Assembly: GCA_900765465.1 (NCBI GenBank)
Contig: CAAFRM010000268.1
Coordinates: 1 to 6,146 of the forward strand
Length of the DNA: 6,146 bases
Direction of reading: 5' to 3'
Source of the DNA: an uncultured Prevotella sp.
GTDB lineage: Bacteria; Bacteroidota; Bacteroidia; Bacteroidales; Bacteroidaceae
The notes beneath the pieces were generated by a model, which saw nothing but the letters and a program-made list of their open reading frames with translations, did no database searches and was not told the DNA's origin. How positions within the stretch are numbered: the stretch's first letter is position 1; the number at the start of each line of letters is the position of its first letter. This document shows positions 1 to 4,662 of this stretch, piece after piece. The translations under genes were made by a program, and so were the position numbers.

Positions 1-285
1 CAGATTACCAAGGAGCGTCTGACTGCGGGTGCTGAAGACGGTTTCCACGTTTATCGCCTGGAGTGGACTCCTGATTATATCAAGACCTATGTGGATGGTA
101 AGGAACTGCTCAATTTCAACAATGACGGTAAAAATGATGTGGGTTCATGGCCTTTCAATAAACCATTCTATGTTATCCTCAACCTGGCTTGGGGCGGTGA
201 TTGGGGCGGTATGAAGGGTGTTGACGAAAGCGCCCTCCCTGTTCAGATGGAGGTAGATTACGTGAGAGTATTCCAGAAAAAATAA
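1..285 (+). CDS. Glycoside hydrolase family 16 beta-glucanase (laminarinase-like), C-terminal part
   Basis: Partial gene: the frame is open from base 1 and ends at TAA 283-285, giving 94 visible residues. The visible part matches the C-terminal half of the GH16 jelly-roll fold. It has FHVYRLEWTPDYIKTYVDGK (residues 15-34), then WPFNKPFYVILNLAWGGDWGG (50-70, with the usual Trp and Gly positions of the laminarinase substrate cleft), and the closing strand MEVDYVRVFQ (83-92). The GH16 catalytic signature (ExDxxE) would lie upstream, outside the window, so activity cannot be judged. Family members hydrolyse beta-1,3 or mixed beta-1,3/1,4-glucans, and in Bacteroidales they are usually exported and belong to polysaccharide utilisation loci. 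The protein stops right after the last strand, so no C-terminal binding module or sorting domain follows. Exact substrate is unknown. Confidence 0.9.
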   Translation, partial: QITKERLTAGAEDGFHVYRLEWTPDYIKTYVDGKELLNFNNDGKNDVGSWPFNKPFYVILNLAWGGDWGGMKGVDESALPVQMEVDYVRVFQKK

Positions 286-311
286 AGTGAAACGCTGATT
301 GATTAAACAGC

Positions 312-359
312 AAAAAAAGGCAGCTGCAAGCATTTTCACAATGCTTACAGCTGCCATTT
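312..359. terminator. Bidirectional intrinsic terminator between the GH16 gene and the minus-strand small-ORF unit
   Basis: GGCAGCTG (319-326) pairs with CAGCTGCC (348-355). After one C/A mismatch, AAGCATT (328-334) pairs with AATGCTT (340-346) around a 5-base loop, giving a 15-bp stem. On the minus strand the stem is followed by seven Us (the A run at 312-318), a textbook terminator. On the plus strand the tail is only ATTTCTGT, weaker but still U-rich. The hairpin lies 33 bp after the GH16 stop and about 68 bp beyond the last minus-strand small ORF, so it can serve both converging transcripts. Confidence 0.85.
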
Positions 360-422
360 CTGTATAATATATATGGAAACTTCTTATTTCAATTCTCTCA
401 AATTTTCAGAAAGCCTCGCTTG

Positions 423-509
423 TTAAGCGAAGTTCTTCATGTTGGTTCTTGCACCGTATTCAGCGCATCCTGCAACAACCATTGCTAAAATCATTCCTAA
501 AAACATCAT
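423..509 (-). CDS. Hypothetical 28-residue hydrophobic small protein A (possible lipopeptide)
   Basis: Small ORF below usual annotation cut-offs: ATG 509-507, TAA 425-423. It begins MMFLGMILAMVVAGC and ends in a short polar tail with Arg, Lys and two Asn. An AAAGGA ribosome site (522-517) lies 7 nt before the ATG, stronger than those of most genes here, and an in-frame stop just upstream (TAG at 527-525) fixes the start. It is a diverged copy of the small ORF at 603-692: residues 1, 2, 4, 5, 6, 8, 9, 11, 13, 16 and 17 are identical, and the leaders AAAGGATAAGATT and AAAGGATAACGATT differ by one inserted base. Residues 12-15 (VAGC) fit a lipobox, but no basic N-region precedes the hydrophobic stretch, so lipidation is uncertain. 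It is probably the second gene of a two-gene transcript. Function unknown. Expression is inferred, not shown. Confidence 0.62.
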   Translation of the reverse strand: MMFLGMILAMVVAGCAEYGARTNMKNFA

Positions 510-559
510 AATCTTATCCTTTATCTATATTTGTTGTTATCCAATCTTTACCTTATCAG

Positions 560-600
560 AAGCTTTATTTGGAAGCATCCTAAGATGCCTCTCAAAGCTT
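560..600 (-). other. Stem-loop between the two small ORFs
   Basis: AAGCTTT (560-566) can pair with AAAGCTT (594-600), and inside it GCATC (575-579) pairs with GATGC (584-588) around a 4-base loop, with a few extra pairs on the flanks of the inner helix. It occupies nearly half of the 93-bp gap between the small ORFs and starts 3 bp after the first one's stop. On the minus strand no U run follows it, so it looks more like an RNA-stability or processing element, or a weak attenuator, than a full terminator. Confidence 0.4.
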
Positions 601-602
601 GT

Positions 603-692
603 TTACTTGCCGAGGCTAATCTTCTTGTTTACATTTACAACCTCTGCAAAAAGAGCAGCTACAACTGCTAATGTCATTCCTAATACCATCAT
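603..692 (-). CDS. Hypothetical 29-residue single-span small membrane protein B
   Basis: Small ORF: ATG 692-690, TAA 605-603. It begins MMVLGMTLAVVAALF, a hydrophobic stretch long enough for one membrane span (about residues 1-19), followed by a short basic tail with three Lys. An AAAGGA ribosome site (706-701) lies 8 nt before the ATG. A TACCTTTG -7 element (750-743) sits about 50 bp upstream, so the leader would be roughly 45 nt. It is the promoter-proximal member of a tandem pair with the small ORF at 423-509; the two share the MM-x-LGM-x-LA N-terminus and the leader sequence. Promoter, ribosome site, duplication with conserved reading frame and a downstream terminator together argue for a real gene. 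It might act as a membrane-associated regulatory or structural peptide, or be a toxin-like peptide, but nothing in the sequence decides this. I do not recognise the family. Confidence 0.66.
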   Translation of the reverse strand: MMVLGMTLAVVAALFAEVVNVNKKISLGK

Positions 693-742
693 AATCGTTA
701 TCCTTTCTTTACTTTATTATTCGTTATTTATCTTTTCGAGTG

Positions 743-775
743 CAAAGGTAATGCCTTTTTGTGTACGCACACAAT
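743..775 (-). promoter_or_regulatory. Bacteroidales-type promoter for the small-ORF pair
   Basis: Read on the minus strand, TACCTTTG (750-743) is a perfect TAnnTTTG -7 element. ATTG (775-772), 21 nt upstream, is an acceptable TTTG-like -33 element. Transcription would begin near 738, giving a leader of about 45 nt before the 29-codon ORF. Confidence 0.6.
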
Positions 776-801
776 TTTTTAGTCGGAAAATGCAGAAAAG
801 G

Positions 802-856
802 CTTGATTTCTTGATTTTCATCAAATCTTGTCATGCCAAATGGAGCATAATGGCAT
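802..856. repeat. Direct and inverted repeats between divergent promoters
   Basis: CTTGATTT occurs twice in tandem (802-809 and 810-817). The second copy overlaps the small inverted repeat TTGAT-TTTC-ATCAA (811-824). A further inverted repeat, ATGCCA (833-838) and TGGCAT (851-856), is separated by 12 bp. All lie in the 270-bp gap between the divergent small-ORF and alcohol dehydrogenase promoters, about 70-140 bp upstream of the dehydrogenase start site. They could be regulator-binding sites. Short AT-rich repeats also arise by chance. Apart from these and the two promoters I see nothing in this gap. Confidence 0.3.
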
Positions 857-904
857 ATCTTCTTGCAAAGTTGATAGTTCAAGAAAGTTTTTCGCTGTTT
901 ATTT

Positions 905-934
905 ATTGAGTTTCATTAATAATGTGTATCTTTG
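905..934 (+). promoter_or_regulatory. Bacteroidales-type promoter of the alcohol dehydrogenase gene
   Basis: TATCTTTG (927-934) matches the TAnnTTTG -7 element. ATTG (905-908) stands 18 nt upstream as a -33 element, slightly closer than the usual 19-21. Transcription would start near 940. The resulting leader of about 24 nt shows that the gene's true start is the ATG at 964, since an in-frame ATG at 922 lies upstream of the -7 box. Confidence 0.6.
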
Positions 935-963
935 CAATGTTAATTGGAATTTACTTTTTAATC

Positions 964-2001
964 ATGAAAGCATTTACATATATCAAGCAAGGAGAGTTTG
1001 GCTTCACGGAAAAGAAGAAGCCAACGTTGATAGACTCGCATGATGCCATCGTGCGAGTAACGCTGAGTAGCATCTGCACAAGCGACCTTCATATCAAGCA
1101 TGGTTCTGTTCCTCGTGCCGTACCGGGAATTACTGTCGGACATGAGATGGTAGGTGTCGTGGAGGAAGTGGGGGAGCAGGTTACCCACGTTAAACCGGGT
1201 GACAGGGTGACCGTGAATGTGGAAACCTTCTGCGGAGATTGCTTCTATTGCAAGCATGGCTACGTGAACAACTGTACTTCTCCGCATGGCGGATGGGCAT
1301 TGGGATGCAGAATCGATGGCGGACAGACGGAATACGTGAGGGTTCCGTATGCTACCACGGGACTGAACAGAATTCCGGATTCGGTGAGCGATGAACAGGC
1401 TCTCTTCGTAGGTGACATTCTTGCCACTGGATTCTGGGCGACGAGAATCTCTGAAATTACCGAAGAGGATACAGTTCTGATCATTGGTGCCGGACCAACG
1501 GGTATCTGTTGTTTGCTCTGTACCCTGCTCAAGAAACCACGTACCATCATTGTTTGCGAGAAGTCACAGGCCAGAAGGGAATTCATTCTGGAGCATTATC
1601 CGCAAGTGATGGTTGTAGAACCTGATGATTGTGAAGCTTTTGTCCAGCGTCATAGCCAGCATGGAGGAGCCGATGTGGTGATGGAAGTAGCAGGTGGGCA
1701 GAATACATTCCAGCTTGCCTGGAAGTGTGCCCGTCCTAATGCCATTGTCACCATTGTCGCCATGTATGACAAGCCGCAGATTCTTCCACTTCCTGATATG
1801 TATGGCAAGAACCTTATTTTCAAGACGGGAGGTGTTGATGGTTGTGATTGCGAGGAAATTCTGAGTTTAATAGCTCAGGGAAAGATAGATACCACCCCTC
1901 TGATTACTCATCGTTTCCCGCTTTCAAAAATAGAGCAGGCATACGATGTTTTCGAGAACCGAAAGGATGGTGTCATCAAGGTGGCGATATTTCAGATATA
2001 A
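964..2001 (+). CDS. Zinc-dependent medium-chain alcohol dehydrogenase
   Basis: 345-residue member of the medium-chain dehydrogenase/reductase family, cytoplasmic, expected to interconvert an alcohol and an aldehyde or ketone. Candidate catalytic zinc ligands are Cys38 (in SICTSDLH), His60 and Glu61 (GHE) and Asp151, the spacing known from Thermoanaerobacter/Clostridium secondary alcohol dehydrogenases. It also has a complete structural-zinc lobe, Cys90/93/96/104 (CGDCFYCKHGYVNNC). The Rossmann motif GAGPTG is at 175-180. An acidic residue at the end of the second strand (Glu199, in VCEKSQ) suggests NAD(H) rather than NADP(H). The frame continues upstream to an ATG at 922, but that lies before the promoter's -7 box, and MKAFTYIKQG at 964 fits the family N-terminus. 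No strong ribosome site is seen. The gene has its own promoter and converges on its right-hand neighbour with 10 bp between stops. Substrate unknown. Confidence 0.95.
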   Translation: MKAFTYIKQGEFGFTEKKKPTLIDSHDAIVRVTLSSICTSDLHIKHGSVPRAVPGITVGHEMVGVVEEVGEQVTHVKPGDRVTVNVETFCGDCFYCKHGYVNNCTSPHGGWALGCRIDGGQTEYVRVPYATTGLNRIPDSVSDEQALFVGDILATGFWATRISEITEEDTVLIIGAGPTGICCLLCTLLKKPRTIIVCEKSQARREFILEHYPQVMVVEPDDCEAFVQRHSQHGGADVVMEVAGGQNTFQLAWKCARPNAIVTIVAMYDKPQILPLPDMYGKNLIFKTGGVDGCDCEEILSLIAQGKIDTTPLITHRFPLSKIEQAYDVFENRKDGVIKVAIFQI

Positions 2002-2011
2002 TCTTCTCTTC

Positions 2012-3346
2012 CTATTTAACTTCAACCCCGAGTGGAGTTTTCAGCGCATCCAGGTATTCCTTGATGCGAATCTGCCATTCGGCGTAGCTCTTCACATCAT
2101 ATTTGCTCCATGCTGCACCGAAGTAATAGCTGTATTTCTCCTGGTTCTTCAAGCCGCGCTTCAAGCCCAGGGCATGACCGGTGGCACCATCGTGCTTCTT
2201 GTCGAAGAGCTGGTAGTAAGTGTTGTCGATGCCCTCAGGGAAGAGTACACCCACGAAAACCTGCGAGTTGTTCACCTCGATGTTATCGGTAGGGTCGGCA
2301 TAGCTTACGTAATCCTTGGCAAAGGTCTTGCTCTCGGTATCTTCCTCATGGATAGGGAAACCGGTGGCGAAATCGGTAGGAGTGGTCAAGCCGTCATACC
2401 ATACGGTCATCTTGTTGAAGTTGCTGCCCTTGTCGAGCGAGATGATGCGATGCTCCACCACGTTCTTCATATCGCCCACGGTAGATGGATTGTAAGTCAA
2501 TTCCACGGTAAAGCGGAGCGGACCGTTATCCAATATCTTGTAATCCTTGTAGCAGTAAGGCAGCACCTGGTTCTTGCCCACCATGAGGCTTGGTGCACCC
2601 AATCCCAGTGTAGCACCCACGCGATAAGGGTCGAGGCCGTTGCCATGGTCAAGATGGAAGGAAGTGAGGATATCCACCTCTTTTGATTCTGCCTGAAGGA
2701 CCTTGATTTGCTTGGCAAGGGCTGCTGCTTTTGCTTTGTTCTTCTCAGACTTCTCCTGCTTCTGCAGAGCTCTTACCTTGGCATCAATCTTATCACCCTT
2801 GATATTTCCGTTCATATCCTTTACGTATCGCTCGTAAACCACGGTGTCGGGGGTATTCTTCACCCATACATCGGTGCCGAAGGAGCGTTCGCAGGTGCGC
2901 TGCAGGGCAGGACCATATACACGATAGGCGCATCTGTCGTTTTCCCAGGCGATATCATCCTTTCTTATCTTATAGAGAGCACCGGTAGCCCATACCTTCT
3001 GCTGGTAAGGTTTGCCGATGGTTACGTAGTAGGTGGCTGAACCGTGAGGGCGCACGCTGGCATCGACGAGCAGATAGCCATCGTGGGTAATCTGCGAACC
3101 AATCTGCTGTCCGCACTTATTCTTCACGATGTAGGCCTCGCCCTTTTTAGGGGCTGCCTTGCCCAGTTTTGCCTTCACCTCGTTCATGCTCAGAGAGATA
3201 AGCTCCGTGCGGGGGGCGGAAGTAGGGTTGCTCACCACGATGGTGGCTTGTTGAGCATGGCAGTAGTTAGAACCTGCCAATGCCAGGAGCATCATCAGGC
3301 TTCTGACCGTGATGCCCTTCATCATTTTTCCATGAATCTTTTTCAT
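2012..3346 (-). CDS. Secreted DUF4861-like protein with Lys/Ala-rich helical insert
   Basis: 444 residues. A signal peptide is visible: basic start, hydrophobic LMMLLALAG (17-25), and likely signal peptidase I cleavage after CHA31 before QQ, so the mature protein is periplasmic or exported. The body resembles the DUF4861 family of Bacteroidetes: WENDRCAYRVYGPAL (134-148), FGTDVWVKNTPDTVVYERY (156-174), HLDHGNGLDPYRVG (231-244), and a C-terminal YYFGAAW-containing region. These proteins often lie near carbohydrate-degradation genes, but I know no established activity. About residues 185-224 form a Lys/Ala/Gln/Glu-rich, probably coiled-coil segment between two conserved blocks, which I do not remember as typical. 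Start: ATG 3346; Met8 or Met9 are possible alternatives that still keep the signal peptide. No clear promoter is seen upstream. The family call is from memory of motif pattern. Confidence 0.84.
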   Translation of the reverse strand: MKKIHGKMMKGITVRSLMMLLALAGSNYCHAQQATIVVSNPTSAPRTELISLSMNEVKAKLGKAAPKKGEAYIVKNKCGQQIGSQITHDGYLLVDASVRPHGSATYYVTIGKPYQQKVWATGALYKIRKDDIAWENDRCAYRVYGPALQRTCERSFGTDVWVKNTPDTVVYERYVKDMNGNIKGDKIDAKVRALQKQEKSEKNKAKAAALAKQIKVLQAESKEVDILTSFHLDHGNGLDPYRVGATLGLGAPSLMVGKNQVLPYCYKDYKILDNGPLRFTVELTYNPSTVGDMKNVVEHRIISLDKGSNFNKMTVWYDGLTTPTDFATGFPIHEEDTESKTFAKDYVSYADPTDNIEVNNSQVFVGVLFPEGIDNTYYQLFDKKHDGATGHALGLKRGLKNQEKYSYYFGAAWSKYDVKSYAEWQIRIKEYLDALKTPLGVEVK

Positions 3347-3416
3347 TTTGATTTGTTTATTTTAAATTCTTTATTTTATAAATACGAATGAATAGTTGCT
3401 GATACTTAATAAAGAT

Positions 3417-3447
3417 TTCTCGCAGATTTCATAGAAAACTGCGAAAA
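3417..3447 (-). terminator. Probable terminator after the cyclophilin gene
   Basis: CGCAG (3421-3425) pairs with CTGCG (3439-3443), then after an A/A mismatch TTTC (3427-3430) pairs with GAAA (3434-3437) around a 3-base loop. Flanking A and T runs (3416-3420, 3444-3448) can extend the stem. On the minus strand it is followed by AGAAATCTTTATT, only moderately U-rich. It lies 13 bp after the isomerase stop and would separate that operon from the DUF4861-like gene. Confidence 0.45.
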
Positions 3448-3455
3448 ATGCCTTT

Positions 3456-4202
3456 TTATTCTTCTATAATAGAAACCTGCATGCTTATATCCTCCTTAGG
3501 TCTATCTCCACGCATGGTTTCGCAGTTCTGAATCTTCTCTACCACATCAAGGCCTTCCTCCACCTCGCCAAACACGGTATACTGGTTGTCGAGGAAAGGG
3601 GTACCGCCCACCTCGGTGTACGCCTTCTGCTGCTCCTCGGTAAACTTAGGATAACCCTGCTCCTTGCAGCGCTTCTTGGTTTCATCCACCAGTTCATCCT
3701 GCAGCTTCATCAAGCCCTCGCGGTCGCGGTTACGGCGGAAGTTCATAATCTCATCATGATGCTCCTTGGCAAGCTGGTTGAAGATGTTCTGCTCCATCTG
3801 CATGCCCATCTGCTTCTCCATCTGCTTCAGCTCGTTCTGCTTGTAGGTCTTACCCCAGACGATATAGAACTGGCTTCCGCTGCTCTCACGCTCAGGGTTC
3901 ACTTCATCTCCCAAGCGGGCAGCGCTCAAGGCACCACGCTTGTGGAAGAGCTGTGGATAAACAAACTCGGCAGGGATGGTGTAATCAGGTCCGCCCGTGC
4001 CCAGCATCTTGCCCTTAGGAGCACCCTTGCTATCCGGGTCGCCGCCTTGAATCATGAAATCCTTGATGACACGGTGGAAGAGTGTGCCATCGAAATATCC
4101 CTCCTTCGCCAACTTCAGGAAGTTGTCACGATGCTGAGGAGTCTCGTCGTAGAGGCGCACTTTGATGTCGCCCTCTGTAGTCTTAATCAATACTTTAGCC
4201 AT
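3456..4202 (-). CDS. Cyclophilin-type peptidyl-prolyl cis-trans isomerase with charged insert
   Basis: 248 residues with no signal peptide, so probably a cytoplasmic folding helper that catalyses cis-trans isomerisation of Xaa-Pro bonds. The cyclophilin core is clear: FHRVIKDFMIQGGD (42-55) contains the catalytic Arg44 and the pocket residues Phe49, Met50 and Gln52 (Arg55, Phe60, Met61, Gln63 in human CypA). GSQFYI (109-114) matches GSQFFI. FLDNQYTVFGEV (203-214) matches the WLDGKHVVFGKV block, with Phe replacing the Trp linked to cyclosporin binding and Tyr replacing the pocket His. Between these blocks, about residues 121-195 are a Met/Gln/Lys/Glu-rich, largely helical insert that makes the protein roughly 75 residues longer than a minimal cyclophilin. 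Bacteroidales homologues commonly have something similar, as I remember. It is probably the last gene of an operon, 63 bp after the small charged protein. Confidence 0.95.
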   Translation of the reverse strand: MAKVLIKTTEGDIKVRLYDETPQHRDNFLKLAKEGYFDGTLFHRVIKDFMIQGGDPDSKGAPKGKMLGTGGPDYTIPAEFVYPQLFHKRGALSAARLGDEVNPERESSGSQFYIVWGKTYKQNELKQMEKQMGMQMEQNIFNQLAKEHHDEIMNFRRNRDREGLMKLQDELVDETKKRCKEQGYPKFTEEQQKAYTEVGGTPFLDNQYTVFGEVEEGLDVVEKIQNCETMRGDRPKEDISMQVSIIEE

Positions 4203-4211
4203 AATAATTTA

Positions 4212-4273
4212 TAATCAGTATATTTTGTAATCAGTATGTTTTTATCTTTTTACTTTTTTACCTTTTTACTTTT
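4212..4273 (-). repeat. Short direct repeats in the leader of the cyclophilin gene
   Basis: The 10-mer TAATCAGTAT occurs at 4212-4221 and again at 4228-4237 (period 16). Next to it, CTTTTTAC-like units repeat three times (about 4246-4270). On the minus strand this is a purine-rich run of AAAAGTA-like units directly after the stop of the upstream gene, followed by two ATACTGATTA units and the isomerase ATG. No promoter element is seen in this gap. Confidence 0.5.
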
Positions 4274-4628
4274 CATAAAATTCATTCCATTCCTTCATAG
4301 CCTCCTGCCAGTCGGTTTGCTCACCGCTGGCGATGGCATCCTTCTGCTTCTCTGCCTCATCGCGTGCCTTATCTCTTGCACGCTTAGCCTTCATGGCCTC
4401 GATGGTAGCATCGTCGAGAATCTGGATGGCGCCACGCTTGATGGCATCCTGCAGTTCCTCCTCGCCGAAAGCTTTGCCCGGCTCATTGAAGTCAGAGATG
4501 TTGAATTCATAATCCACGCGAAGGTCGTGGCGTATCAATTTCTGTTGCAAACGGTTGCCTGCGTTCTTGAGGCGCAGCAACTTTCCGATTTCCTTAATTT
4601 CTCCTGCTGAGTATTTGTTTCTTCCCAT
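4266..4628 (-). CDS. Small charged protein of unknown function
   Basis: 120 residues, ATG 4628, TAA 4268-4266. Soluble: no signal peptide and no membrane span. The N-terminal third (KYSAGEIKEIGKLLRLKNAG) looks helical and basic. The middle has VDYEFNISDFNEPGKAF (about 38-54) and an acidic EEELQDAIKRGAIQILDD patch. The C-terminal third is a highly charged Lys/Ala/Glu/Asp helix, probably coiled-coil, ending WNEFYEK. I recall similar proteins as conserved hypotheticals in Bacteroidales but know no function. It sits 34 bp after the HAD gene and 63 bp before the cyclophilin gene on the same strand with no promoter of its own, so it is probably co-transcribed with them. The charge pattern could suit nucleic acid or protein binding, but that is a guess. 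No ribosome site beyond an A-rich leader. Confidence 0.85.
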   Translation of the reverse strand: MGRNKYSAGEIKEIGKLLRLKNAGNRLQQKLIRHDLRVDYEFNISDFNEPGKAFGEEELQDAIKRGAIQILDDATIEAMKAKRARDKARDEAEKQKDAIASGEQTDWQEAMKEWNEFYEK

Positions 4629-4662
4629 TAATATGATTTGATATTATTATTTCTGTTTAAAA

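Noticed and set aside
415..431. Small hairpin TCGCTT-GTT-AAGCGA overlapping the stop of small ORF A
   Set aside because: It has only 6 bp and no proper U run. The strong hairpin at 312-359 is the better terminator.
439..909. 156-codon plus-strand ORF of hydrophobic residues
   Set aside because: It runs antisense to both small ORFs, their promoter and the putative operator region. It has no ribosome site or promoter, and its hydrophobic repeats are the antisense image of the duplicated minus-strand genes.
2018..2044. Possible plus-strand terminator just after the alcohol dehydrogenase
   Set aside because: AACTTC/GGAGTT gives only a 6-bp stem with a G-U pair and a 10-base loop. It lies in the coding sequence of the convergent gene, so it is not convincing.
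1946..2686. Long plus-strand ORF (246 codons) over the 3' part of the DUF4861-like gene
   Set aside because: It is the complementary frame of a gene with a signal peptide and conserved motifs on the minus strand. The translation shows no recognisable domain and no start signals.
3347..3416. Promoter for the DUF4861-like gene
   Set aside because: The gap is AT-rich, but no TAnnTTTG element with a suitable -33 box could be found on the minus strand. The nearest imperfect sequence (TATTCATTCG) has wrong spacing.
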